Made by a program: the position numbers and the translations under genes
Shown here: in pieces, positions 1 through 10,735 of the stretch
Layout: each line of letters opens with the position of its first letter
Numbering within the stretch: the stretch's first letter is position 1
The notes under the pieces: generated by a model
Told to the model about the DNA's origin: nothing
The model's database searches: none
The model's input: only the letters and a program-made list of their open reading frames with translations
NCBI GenBank assembly: GCA_947579605.1
Contig: OX388319.1
Coordinates: 19,977,447-20,041,446, forward strand
Reading direction: 5' to 3'
Source: Athripsodes cinereus
Lineage: Eukaryota > Arthropoda > Insecta > Trichoptera > Leptoceridae
Length of the DNA stretch: 64,000 bases

Positions 1-1078
1 CATGGATTCATGAGTGGAAGATCGACAGTAACAAATCTGATTTTTTTTTCTCAGCTATGGACAATCGTATACAGTTGGATGCCATTTATATCGGCTTTCA
101 AAAGGCATTTGATAAAGTAGAACATCGACTTTTTTCAACTAAGGTGGATTGACTCATATATTTCTGATAGATTGATGACAGTTAAACTTAACGGTTATTC
201 ATCTGGCAGTGTCAGTGTTACATCTGGTGTCCCTCAGGGGTCTTCTTTGGGTCCTTTACTTTTCACGATATTCATAAACAACATAAAAAAGTGCTTTGAC
301 CACTCAGAGCTTCTATTATTTGCGGACGATTTAAAAATATACTGTCAAATTCAATTATTGTTTGACTATGAAATGCTTAACGAGGACTTGGAAAGACTAC
401 ACGAGTACTGTAAAAGAAATAACTTGCACTTGAATCTGGAGAAGTGTAATCTGATCTCATTTACCAAAAATAGAAACAAAATTCGATAAATTTACAATAT
501 CCATAATCATGATTTAAAAGAAGTAAATAAGATTAGAGATTTAGGTGTGGTGTTTGACTCTGAGCTTCACTTTGATGATCACGTGAACAAAATTATCGAA
601 GAGAGCAATAAAATACTGGGATTTATTCTGAGATCTACAAAGTCATTTAGGTTATATGAATCGTATTTGTACTTGTACTTATCGTTGTTTCGCTCCAAGC
701 TGGAGGACTGTTCCTCTGTATGGAATCCACATTTTAAAAAATATGTCGATCAAGTTGAGAGAACTCAGTCTAAATTCATTCGTTTGGTTAGGAAGAGATT
801 GCATTATCCTGTATTTATTAAAGATTTGCCTAAATTGGAATTGTGAAGAGTTTTGCTGGATGCATGCAACCTGAGAAAAATATGCTATTCCGAATACGAT
901 GTGCCTAATATTTTAGAAAGGATTAACTTTAGAATGCTTCCTTTAACAAGATCTTGTTTTCCGTTCTACATTAAAAAAAAAAACAAAAACGATTGCAGAC
1001 TCAAGAAACCCTGTTTATAGAATTTTAAAGTGCCAATTACGTCAGGTTTGTGAGAAAGGAGAGTTGAGGGTAGAATAA
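1..1078 (+). pseudogene. Broken non-LTR reverse transcriptase, Jockey-like, truncated at window start
   Basis: Conceptual translation gives the classic LINE RT series: HGFMSGRSTVTNL at the start, KAFDKVEHRL near 102-131, SGVPQGSSLGPLLF near 226-267, LLLFADDLKIY near 310-342, then a thumb-like part (DLGVVFDSELHFDDHV near 538-585) and a C-terminal tail ending in NPVYRILKCQLRQVCEKG, stop at 1076-1078. The frame is broken by the T run at 41-49, a shift between 131 and 150, a stop at 487-489, a stop at 844-846 and a shift in the A-rich run near 971-987. It is therefore dead. In the family the enzyme would perform target-primed reverse transcription. Clade (Jockey versus a near relative) is inferred from motif wording only. 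Confidence 0.85.
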
Positions 1079-1565
1079 GATGAAATAAATATAAAAAAAA
1101 TGTATATGTTTGATAAAATGTGAAGTGTTTGGGATAGTATTAATTTTTAGACTGTTTTTTAAATTTTTAAATTTTTGATTTTTCTTTTTTAAGAGTTTTT
1201 TTGTATTGTTATTGCATACATTAGTGAAGTGTGAATGTGTTTGTGCGAATGAATGTATTAGGCATGTGTGCGAAATTGGGTGAGCAGCGATTTGTAATAG
1301 GAATGGGTGATTGGATGTATTGTGAATTAATACCTATATTATGTGTAAGATTTTCTATAATTGTTTTGTGTGTTATTGCTGAAGTATGCACTGTTTCGAT
1401 GTAAGACTATTGGAATGTTTTTGTCGCTTACATGTTTATATTTATATGTCTTTCATCTGTTGTGTACCATGTAAATGAAGAAAAAAATCAGTAATTCGGT
1501 GAAAGTACCGGATACTTACCCGGTACATTGTGGAAAAAGGTACTGCAAGAAAATATTCTTTAAGA
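1079..1565. other. AT-rich tail after the RT relic
   Basis: Low-complexity AT/TG-rich sequence directly after the RT stop codon, plausibly the 3' untranslated part of that element, running into A-rich sequence near 1480. No coding signal seen. Confidence 0.4.
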
Positions 1566-1710
1566 AAACCGAGGAGTTTTGGAATATTTCAAATTCCTAT
1601 ACCATTTTCAAGTCAATATTCGCATTCGCATTCGCATTCGCGAATGTCGGCATGAAATATTCGCATTCGCATTCGCGAATATCCAAAATCAGACATTCGT
1701 TACATCACTA
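1566..1710 (-). mobile_element. hAT-like transposon end with ATTCGC repeats
   Basis: Read on the minus strand the right edge is TAGTGATGTAACGAATG, resembling hAT-type termini. Inside lie two blocks of the hexamer ATTCGC (1618-1645 and 1659-1681), each ending in the self-complementary CGCGAATG or CGCGAATA. Subterminal hexamer arrays of this kind are typical transposase-binding regions. The partner end was not found, so this is a solo or internally deleted end. Confidence 0.5.
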
Positions 1711-2023
1711 ATACAAACGTCTCCAAATATTTGTACATTGATAAAACATGTAATAATATGTGATTATAATTATTGTGATCAACGTTCTGCAGATTCGTTC
1801 ACATTATTATTGTAAGTAGCAACAGTTTGTATGATTTATGTATTTGTTGCTCGGTGTCACACTGTCTTGATAGCAACAAAATAGAAAGTGTGTAATGAAA
1901 GATTATTATAATGTATTAATTTTATGTACAGACTCACCACAGCCGGGTATTTCATGACACAATTTATTAAAAATCAAAAAATTTCTTGACCAACTGAGCT
2001 GTGATGTAAAAATGAACCGAATA

Positions 2024-2095
2024 TACTACTATACCCTCACGCCGTGTCCCAAGTAGGGTAGGCAGAGAGAACGGAACGCCAAATAGACGGAACGA
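2024..2095 (-). mobile_element. R1 (RTE-like) 3' end fragment
   Basis: Antisense copy of the R1 terminus: TACCCTCACGCCGTGTCCC, then the segment encoding the last residues (RSVLSAYPTWDTA in better copies). Severely 5'-truncated. Confidence 0.8.
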
Positions 2096-2197
2096 CAAAT
2101 AAGTAAGTAATATTCGGTCAGCATCGAATATTACTAACTTATTTGTTGTATAAGGTCACCGAATATTAGAGCAGCAACTTATTTGTTGTATAAGGTC
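2096..2197. repeat. Hairpin plus 22-bp direct repeat
   Basis: Arms 2096-2117 and 2126-2147 are complementary at 21 of 22 positions around an 8-nt loop. The 22 bases at 2136-2157 recur exactly at 2176-2197. The structure abuts the R1 fragment ending near 2095. Confidence 0.8.
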
Positions 2198-2784
2198 GTT
2201 ATATTGGAAGATATATGGATATTATCCCTACCTGTTTCCATCTTCATTCGTGACGGGTTGTCTTGGATGTATTACGTTGGAACATCACCGAGATGTATAT
2301 TCTGTACCCGTCACGTTTTGAAGCTGCTCAACGGTATCATAATTAATTCAACAATACTCGAATATAAATGTTCTTAATGCATATGGACGTCCTCGGAATC
2401 ACGATTTTTTTTACTAGCCTCAAAGCATAACAAGCACATTGGCAAAGTCCTAGTAGGAAGGGCTGTTCAAATGTTTAATGATCTGGATCTGGCTTTTTTT
2501 TTTAAAAAAAACTTTTTTTAAAAAACAATTTTTTTTTATGGTTTATAGGTGACAAAATCAAATTATTTAAATTCGTAATAAATAGCAGCTTTTCTTGTCT
2601 CACACATTATAATATTATTATAATTTATACGTAGTGTTGAGCACATTAACGCTTATAAATTAAATTAATCATATTTCTTATAATCACCAACGCGAGGATT
2701 AAAGTATCATCGAGAGTACGATAAGTTATGCAAATCTTAGCAATATACACACATGAATTATAAGTGAAAATTGTTGTTTATACT
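2198..2784. other. Anonymous AT-rich stretch
   Basis: Homopolymer T and A runs near 2495-2540; nothing else recognised. Confidence 0.5.
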
Positions 2785-2850
2785 ATAGTATACTATAACC
2801 TCACGCTGTGTACTAAGAGGGGAAGGCAGAGAGAACGGAACGCCATATTA
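2785..2850 (-). mobile_element. R1 3' end fragment
   Basis: Antisense R1 terminus with TATAACCTCACGCTGTG and GGCAGAGAGAACGGAACGCC, preceded by a TATAC-type tail. Two base changes from the 43-kb copy are visible in the first motif. Confidence 0.75.
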
Positions 2851-2986
2851 ATATATCCCTGTTGTTTATATTCGTTTTGTAATGGGCAGTGGTTAGATAT
2901 TGCAAACTGAGAAAGTGGACAAAGAACAGGTTACAAGAAAAATAATATTCGCGATGTTTAGACTCTAAGGCGATGTTTAGGTAAAG

Positions 2987-3142
2987 AACTCCTTTCCATA
3001 AGTTTTCAAGTGTCGAAAAAATAAAGACATTTTACAAATCAAATTCAGCGATGAGGTTTGCCACCCATGAATGTCTTATTTTTTATTTGGCACAGAGAAA
3101 ACGGCTTGCGTATTTTTTACAAGCAGCTAGTAGTAGTAGTAG
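2987..3142 (+). repeat. S short repeat, internally deleted copy
   Basis: Contains the S core (AGTTTTCAAGTGTC, then TTCAGCGATGAGGTTTGCC, then GGCACAGAGAAAACGGCTTGC). The 3' part that precedes the tail in full copies is missing, yet the copy still ends in AGTAGTAGTAGTAG. Confidence 0.8.
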
Positions 3143-4651
3143 GAAGTAGTATCTTTAGACTGATGGCTAGTGTAGTAGAAGGATCCTCGTGCATATTTTA
3201 ATGTTTTTTGTGTACCTATATATTATATAAAATTGTGAATACGGTGCACTGCATACAGTTTTTGATTCCTCTCTCTTCTGTTTTCTCTAACCTAAACAAG
3301 AATTGTACAAATAATCCGAGCAAATTGCACACTGATGATAGTGATTATGTAATATTTACTCAGGAAATGAAAGATATCGAATAATTATTGACTAATTTGT
3401 TTGTGAACCAAACAGGCGATAATAATTTTATAGCTTATCGTGTTTTGATCAGGATTGCCAAATACTCAAGTCAAAAATGCTTAAATGAAGATTATTCACC
3501 TGATGAGAAACTTAAATAAACACTTACTATGCTGAAAAGATAATGTATAATATCCATTGGTAATTTTTCGAAACTAAAATCTCGATGTTTTCTGCAATGA
3601 ATAATACAAAATACTATAAAACATTGTAGTGCAAAGTCTTGCAAATAAGGGCATTCAAACATTTGTAAGAATAATATTTCAATGGACTTTTTGTAACTAT
3701 TGTGCGAATTTGAAAGAAAATTAGCACAACGGAAAGACCCAAGGTTTTCAAATTCATTGTGTGGACATAAGAAATATCTGATTTTCAATTCATTTCATAA
3801 TTCGACTAAAGGCTTGGACTGATTTGTATACGTTAACAATAATAAAATTATGCATGATTGCAGTGTAGTATAGTATGTACATAGAAATTCCACGAATCTT
3901 TCGATATGCACATCCGTATATTGACAATATATTATGTAAATATCAATGACATACGTAAACACTACAAAGTAGAATTTACTATGTAATCTCAGAGATGTTG
4001 TTTGGTATGTATGTAGTTCGCTTTAAAGGAAATATAAATACACATAAACACGAGAAATTGTGGCTTACTGTTTACCACGAAAGGAAAATCAACATATCTA
4101 CATTAAACCGAGCAGGTAATAAATGAAATACATAATCAACTCTGAGTTTGCAAGTGATGTAATTCTTCGAGAGGACGCTGAGTTGGTATTTGACAACTTT
4201 AGATGTATAGAAATGTTTTTAGATAAATATTTGATTATGTAACTACCTATTTCTATTATCGCTTCATTTGACATTTTACTTCCTATTTTATGACATGATT
4301 TTTGATCCGTATCATTTCAAATTTTCTGTCTTGTTGTATTTTCTCTTTTTCTAAATTAATTTATTGTATACTTAAAGAATCCTAAGCCGTAAGACTATGA
4401 TGACGTAGTAACCTGATATTCTTGATAGATCCCTCTCTCTCTGATGCTGTATTCTTGATAGATCAATGTATGAGGGAGCATGCAACTCTTAGTGTCTTGT
4501 CTTACTTCATCCATTTATTTGGTTTTTCAATATTTTTTTTATAAACATAAGTAAACTATGCAATATTCGTACAAATGAAATTCTATAGAAGGCACCGTTA
4601 TGGTTAAGGTATAAACACGTAAAAAGATAATTAGAATTTATTGATAAATAT
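3143..4651. other. Anonymous AT-rich stretch
   Basis: Short open frames only, without codon-bias, motif or splice support. A CTCTCTCTCT run lies near 4432-4442. Nothing else recognised. Confidence 0.5.
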
Positions 4652-4895
4652 TCCAGCACCCGTTAGGGGTCTCCCACTCTTTTTATTAAGTTTTCGAGTG
4701 TCCTGTAAAAGACAGGTTTTCGAAAAATAAAGCCATTTTAAATTTAAAATTCAGCGATGAGGTTTGACACCCATCCGCAATTATTTAATTTTTTATTGGC
4801 ACGAAGAGGACAGCTCGCATGATGATTACATGTAGCTGGTTCACTGGCTACTCCATTTGCTGAATATGCCGTGATGGTATTAAAATAATAATAAA
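4652..4895 (+). repeat. S short repeat, near full length
   Basis: Runs from CAGCACCCGTTAGGGGTCTC through AAGTTTTCGAGTGTCC and TTCAGCGATGAGGTTTG to ATATGCCGTGATGGTATT, then an AATAATAAT tail. It is one of the longer copies and defines the ~240-bp unit. Confidence 0.85.
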
Positions 4896-5552
4896 TATGG
4901 AGGTAGTCGATTGCCAGTTGAAATCAAGACTTTTAATTGGTTTTGATTCCTCCTGCTACACCAGCTTCACGGGACAAGCTTATTCGTTACAATAAATATG
5001 ATTAGGGGTGTACTTTAAGTCATTCAAAACTTCAATTTAGAAAAAAAACATAGCGTCATTTTAAAAAAGAAGTCGTTAATGATGTTGACAATTACATTCA
5101 CAGTTCCGATTGATTTCTTATTTTTTGAATTTTTGACACAATCGGATGTCGGAGACAATTCGATTGATATCTATAATTATGACTAAAATATTTGCGATTA
5201 AATTGCAGCTGTCAATAATTATAAATATTATCGACAAGAGAAAGATTATTCCCGCACTTGTTATTTTGAGTAATGATACCATTAATCAATATGTATTTTA
5301 TTTACATACTTGTGTAATTAAGACAGTTTCGTTACTAGTACATAGACACATAATATTATTATTATTATAACGACATTATCTCCACGTACATATGTGACAC
5401 TTTATTAAGACATGCGGTTATTGATACATACCTAATGCGGTCATTATTAGTCATCGATTAAAGAGATTGAGTATTAGGAATGTGTGGGCGTATAGGGTAT
5501 AAGTTCTATGACATTTCAATTAAACAGTATTAAGTCTTTAATTCTTCCTCAA
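4896..5552. other. Anonymous AT-rich stretch
   Basis: No repeat family or coding signal recognised. Confidence 0.5.
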
Positions 5553-5553
5553 T

Positions 5554-5786
5554 AGCAGCGTCCACATAGCTGGATGAAAACGTCAAAGATCAATCTACAA
5601 CCATTCGGTAATAATTCGGAGCATTTTCCGATGAAATAATTATTCGAATGAATGCCTTCGTTTTCCGCCCCAAGAAGGGGAATGATGACATTCATTCGAA
5701 TATTTCTTCGGAGAATGCTTCGAATTGTCACCGAATGGTTGAAAATTTATGATTGACGTTTTCATCCAGCTGTGTGGACGCTGCTT
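5554..5786. mobile_element. Palindromic MITE, ~233 bp
   Basis: The ends mirror each other: AGCAGCGTCCACATAGCTGG on the left and the complement of CCAGCTGTGTGGACGCTGCT on the right. Pairing continues inward through GATGAAAACGTCAA and the CAACCATTCGGT / ACCGAATGGTTG motifs, with a central gap near 5670. Almost the whole unit folds back on itself. It is non-coding, and no clear target duplication identifies a superfamily. Confidence 0.85.
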
Positions 5787-6771
5787 ATAAAGAATATCTT
5801 TGAGTATCTCATTAATAAATATGAAAAAACTTTTTCAAGCGATAATTATTACTTATCACAGCAAAAATCTCTTATTTTTATATCTTATCGCTTGCTTTTT
5901 TGTGTTAGATGTCTAGTAGATTAACAAAATGATGGAATATTTTCGAGTACCATCTTAACGGACAAAAAAATGTTGGCAAACAATATTGTTTATTCTTATT
6001 GTCCTAATCGGTAGATTTCTAGTGCATTACATTTTTATGTATGTTTTTACATTTTTTACTTTCTTTATCTTTTTGTTAAATAGATACCTCAAATTTCTAA
6101 AAAAATGATCTAGAGTTTGTGTGTTCACATTGTGAAGACATTTTAAACATAATATTTGTTATTAACAAAAACACTGTTTACTTTTCACTATTGATTTATT
6201 ACTCGAGGACTTTCGTCAAGTTAGCTTGAAATTTTCAAGTGAAAAAATATGTTCCTCAAATTTCTGTTTATTAATTGGTAACAAAGGGATCTTGATTGGT
6301 TTGCTCATTGTTATAATTAATTGTTGTGTTTATTGTTGTAGCTGTGTGATCCATGATAAGGAATAAATAAATAAATGAATAATAAAACAAAATATATCGT
6401 GTTATTAAGAACAAGATGCATAGTGAGATAAAATATATCGTGGTATGAAAGGTGACGTAGTATATTATTCATTGGACTATCTGAAGATAAGTCGGTAACT
6501 CCGTACCGTAAAGAAAAGATATTCATGTGATGGCAATAATATACCTCGTCATTGCAGAGTTTTCGTTAGAAACGTTAGACGTTCATTTTTATTACTGTTG
6601 GTTTTAATAACATTATGGCAGCCATATAACATGAAGGTACTTAAACGTAATAAATGGCTTCTATATAAATTTTAAAATGCCTATCATGATGATATGCCAT
6701 TACAATATATCATAAAGAATGTTATATTATTCAAAAGATTGTGTAATAACCTTAACTTTTTCAGTGCGAGC
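5787..6771. other. Anonymous AT-rich stretch
   Basis: Includes a WTAAATAAATAAATG-type run near 6363. Nothing else recognised. Confidence 0.5.
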
Positions 6772-6831
6772 CACATCTATGTTTGGGCGCTATTGTCCGT
6801 GCCACTGCTGCTATCCACAAACATAGATGTG
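6772..6831. repeat. Hairpin with 14-bp perfect arms
   Basis: CACATCTATGTTTG (6772-6785) and its exact complement at 6818-6831 flank a 32-nt, comparatively GC-rich loop. It may be a remnant of a foldback element. Confidence 0.75.
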
Positions 6832-7227
6832 TTAGCCTATTTTGTCGAATATCTTTTCATAAAGAGGCATTTATTGACAACATTTGTTTGTAAAAATATA
6901 TTTACATATATCTAATGATATCTTGTGGATATCTAGACATTTTTATTATTATAAAACTAAGAAATTTGATTTATAAATATAATGAAAAATCTTGTAGGTA
7001 CGTTTTCGTCATTTAAAATACGCGCCATTATTTTGCGCAAGTGTATGTAAGTCTTGGAACCTTATCCAAAACATGAGGATTGTGGTTTTAGGTGCATAGT
7101 ACTTAAAAATAAAACATACAAAGTATTTCTGACTGATATAAGAAAATGTTCATTATAAACTTGCATCCGTATTAGTTTTGCATTTTTATATTATGTGATA
7201 TACATATCTCAGTTTTGAAATAAACAA
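6832..7227. other. Anonymous AT-rich stretch
   Basis: Nothing recognised. Confidence 0.5.
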
Positions 7228-7237
7228 ACCTACATAT

Positions 7238-7682
7238 TTTACATAAGTGACGGTACCAGAAGGTACCGTCACTTATGAATACTAGGTAAAACGATGCGTG
7301 ATAGAGTGAAGAATTATGATATTAGAAGAATGAGCGGATGCAAGATGAGTGTTGTGGACAGAATGCACGTGAGTAAACTACGGTGGTTTGGCCTTGTTGA
7401 ACGAATGAACGACGTAAGAATGACAAAGAGGATATACTTGTCTAAAAGAAAGGGTGTAAGAAAGCGCGGGCGTCCGAGAACCACGTGGCTTGATCACGTG
7501 GATCAAATTCTCAAGGACGGCCGCGTGTTGAGTAAGAGGAACCGACGTACGTGTATGAGAAACTGTATGAATGTGGAGAAAACGAAGGAAGTGTGTAAAG
7601 ATAGATCTGTTTGGCTTTCCGTTCTCTCTGCCTAGCCCACTTGGGACACGACGTGAGGGTATAGATAAATAGATAGATAGAT
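7238..7682 (+). mobile_element. R1 insertion with 10-bp target duplication and inverted 5' end
   Basis: ACCTACATAT occurs just before (7228-7237) and just after (7683-7692). Codons from ~7294 to 7635 encode the RT C-terminal region: RDRVKNYDIRRMSGC, KLRWFGLVERMNDVRMTKR, RKRGRPRTTWLDHVDQILKD and CMNVEKTKEVCKDRSVW, then a stop and a GAGGGTATAGATA tail. The 5' edge holds GGTACCGTCACTTATG (7262-7277) and its exact reverse complement (7242-7257). About 110 bp present in the 43-kb copy are missing between this and RDRVKN. It is a dead, truncated insertion. Confidence 0.9.
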
Positions 7683-7780
7683 ACCTACATATGCCTATGT
7701 TTACTAAATGAGCAAAAATGAGCATAATATAATAATTTTCGCTACACTAGTTAGAAGATGACAGTAAAAATTAAGGAAAT

Positions 7781-8014
7781 TACTACTACACCATCATGGT
7801 ATATACCTACCTCAAATGGGAAAACCAGTAGACCGTTTTCGTTCAATAAACATACAAACTGTTCTCTCGGTGTCAACAAAAAAACATGAAATTCAGGATA
7901 GGTAGCTTACCCCACCGCTGAATTTAAGACGCATTTTTTTGAACATTGCCTTTTACGGGACACTCGAAATCTACGGAAAGGAGTGAAAGACTTATTATTT
8001 GTCGAGTGCTCCAC
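7781..8014 (-). repeat. S short repeat, minus copy
   Basis: Begins with TACTACTACACCATCATGG (tail complement) and runs to the complement of the head (GTCGAGTGCTCCAC). It lies head-to-head with the plus copy at 8399-8588. Confidence 0.8.
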
Positions 8015-8093
8015 GGAATCAGAGGAATTCGCTTAATGTATTCAACATTTTAATTAAGCCAACAATAAAATGATGAACTAATCTAGTGGTAAA

Positions 8094-8240
8094 CATGCTG
8101 TATCCCAAGTGACGTAAACAGAGAGAACAAAATGGCATATACCTAGATCTATTATTACATATTTCTTTCGCTCGTCTACATTCATACAATTTCTCATACA
8201 CCCACGACAATTTCTCTTACTCAGCATACGGCTGATTATC
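8094..8240 (-). mobile_element. R1 C-terminal fragment
   Basis: Antisense translation gives MSWVYEKLYECRRAKEICNN, matching the CMRNCMNVEEAKEVCKD segment of better R1 copies, followed by the decayed end CTGTATCCCAAGTGACG. No tail remains. Confidence 0.7.
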
Positions 8241-8398
8241 TCTAACAAAATATCCAATATTGCATGTAGATTAATAAGTAAATATGTAAGGTTTTATGAA
8301 CACTTTAATGCTAGCATAAAAAAGTGGGATACCAATTCTATTCTAGGAGACTCCATGGAATAATTTTAACCTAATTAAAGTAAACATTTGCTTAAGCT

Positions 8399-8588
8399 GT
8401 GAAGCACTCGGTAGATGATAGGTGTGAGTTTTCGAGTGTCTTGCAAAAAGCGGATATTCGAAAAAGAATACATTTCATGTCTTAAATTCGCGTTGAAGTA
8501 TACTACCCAATACTAAATGTTTATTTTTTTATTGCATACAACCGGTCCGTTGGCTTCACCATTTATGTTAAACGCCGTAAAGATATGA
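8399..8588 (+). repeat. S short repeat, diverged plus copy
   Basis: GAGTTTTCGAGTGTCTTGC, GGATATTCGAAAAAG, CGTTGGCTTCACCATTTATG and AACGCCGTAAAGAT follow the S order with many substitutions. Confidence 0.7.
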
Positions 8589-9150
8589 ATGGATGAATTA
8601 CTATATTGTGGACCCAAAACATACTATTATTGTGATAAACCTTACTTTTAAATTATTTTACGTCATAAATTAAGACAATGCAATATGTCTTCGTCGGCTT
8701 TCTAGGATAAATGCGATAAAGATTGGAGACAACCATTAGGCACTGTGTCCCTTACGTTTACAACCGTAAGGTAATAAACCTTTTACACGGGAATACCATA
8801 TGGCTTCAAAATTTCTGGAATCAATATTTATCAATAATAAAATTTGTTCTATGGGATCACACATATTTGTAAATAATATTATTATCTATTTAGTTGCATT
8901 TTAATATTCAAACGGGACGTTTCGTACTTTAATCTCGTAAAGAAATTTCGAATAGTGAATCTTTGTGAATTGTGTATAATAGAAAAAATATTTCTTTTGT
9001 TTTATTTTATGTACATCCGTAGTGTTATACTGTATTAGTTGAAAAATAATTAATTTTATAAATATTATTCTAACATTTCTCTATATGCGCGCTATTGTGA
9101 GTGTGTGTTATGACAGTGATTTTTTATGAAGTTTCAAATATCAGTTATCT
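8589..9150. other. Anonymous AT-rich stretch
   Basis: Nothing recognised. Confidence 0.5.
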
Positions 9151-9151
9151 A

Positions 9152-9286
9152 TATAAAAGCATATTTCACTTAAAGTAAAAATTGTGCAACTTATAAATAG
9201 AGTGAACGATTTGTGCAAGTATCTGTAGAAGAATCGATTCAAAGCCGTTGATGGCTTCATATCTCTGATAGCGACAAAATGATGGG
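9152..9286 (+). promoter_or_regulatory. Candidate promoter with short first exon
   Basis: Two TATA-like boxes (TATAAAAG at 9152-9159, TATAAATA at 9192-9199) precede ~80 nt with no repeat homology. Then comes GCGACAAAATGATGGG, a start codon in a favourable insect context (9279-9281), followed at once by GTGAGT (9287-9292), a consensus 5' splice site. Exons that end a few codons after the ATG are common in insect cuticle and secreted-protein genes, but no second exon could be tied to it. A small upstream ORF starts at 9251. It could be chance in AT-rich DNA. Confidence 0.3.
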
Positions 9287-9292
9287 GTGAGT

Positions 9293-10628
9293 GTACGTAT
9301 TAACTAAAATTTGTAATAGTGTTAGTGCATCATGGCGTGTCAAATGCTCTAAAATATGAGATAATTTATTTATTGAATTGCTTCAAATAAGTACATTATT
9401 TTGTTAATTTTAGTATATTACATAAAATTTTGATCTATTTGTAACATTATTCTGAGACTACGTGAGTGTGGGTTGTATATTTATAGAGAGGTATGAATTT
9501 CAAAAATAGGCTTCCAACCTATCGCAGTGGCTCAAAGATTTTAAAATTTATTTTGGCGCGTCCAAAGAGTTAAGTATAATATATTTCTTGTGTGTAATAT
9601 AATACGATGTCCAACTAGAATAGGATGAACCATAAGATGCTTCGAACCTTTGTAAGTATAAACAAATATAAAAAAGGCTTTTAAATCATAATGTAAAAAA
9701 ATTCAAAAAAAATCATGGTCAGTATTTTTCCCATTGTATCACCAGTGAGGTAAGTAGCGGGCTTACTAATATAATTTTACGTGTGTAAAATTACGTTTTT
9801 TTAGCAGATGTTCCAGTTAAAAGAAAAAAAAGAGAAATTCATATTTTCTATTCTATCTTTAAAGGCCGTCCACTCGTCTCCGAGTGATCGGGGAGTCAAT
9901 TAATATTTTACTGACTGAGAATAATAAAATGTATCTACATACTTTAAGGAATTTGAATAATTCGCAACCCCAAATGTCGATGATATCAGACTTTCTTATG
10001 GATTTATCATATTTTACTTGACGTTGTCTATCCTCATCATACATTACAGAGCTTTTTATCCTGTGTTATTCTCAAAATTATACAATTATTTGAAACTGTA
10101 AATTTTGTATGGCAACTTGGAATAAAACCTTATATAAAAAGGTGTGCGTAATGATGGAAATGTACGTATATCTTCAAACAACTAAGGAGTACGTTTAGTC
10201 CCATGATACTACAGGGTTACTCATGAATGATCTAAGTACTATCCTTATCTTGACTTTATCTTCACCCTACGTTACGCGAAATGACTATGTATCAATCCAA
10301 TTGGAAACAACCGAAAAATGGAAAAATCGTTGCAAGTTTGAATAATGACCGCCAAAAAAAATTTCGAGAGTAAAAAATTAATAATACTTGTTTGAAAGTC
10401 TCAACATAACAGGTAATTAACTGGCAAGATATAAAAAAAATCTAAGACATTCAGCAACATGGTCTGATTGTTTAGAAAAGAAAAGGAAGCCCTATACAAA
10501 AAATACGTGCATGCTAATCCCGCTGTAGCTGAGGATAGTCGTTTTAAACATTTGCATGAGTATTACGGTTGTATTATGTGACAATTCCGAAAATGTACAA
10601 GAAAATTGATATTTGTATACATTATTAT
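9293..10628. other. Anonymous AT-rich stretch
   Basis: No exon compatible with the candidate first exon at 9286 was found here, and no repeat family was recognised. Confidence 0.5.
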
Positions 10629-10735
10629 TGCTTTGATATTTAATAATAATAATAAGAACACTTTATTGATCAGAAAAAAATCATGAGCAATTGGCGAGCT
10701 TATTGCCTGGAGGCAATATCTTCCAGCCAACCAAA
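10629..10735 (-). mobile_element. LINE 3' end fragment (GGAAGATATTGCC type)
   Basis: On the minus strand: GGTTGGCTGGAAGATATTGC, CAATAAGCTCGCC, then AATAAAGTG and an ATT-repeat tail. A sister fragment lies at 20085-20160, and the pattern resembles the copies at 21.2 and 52.0 kb. Confidence 0.65.
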
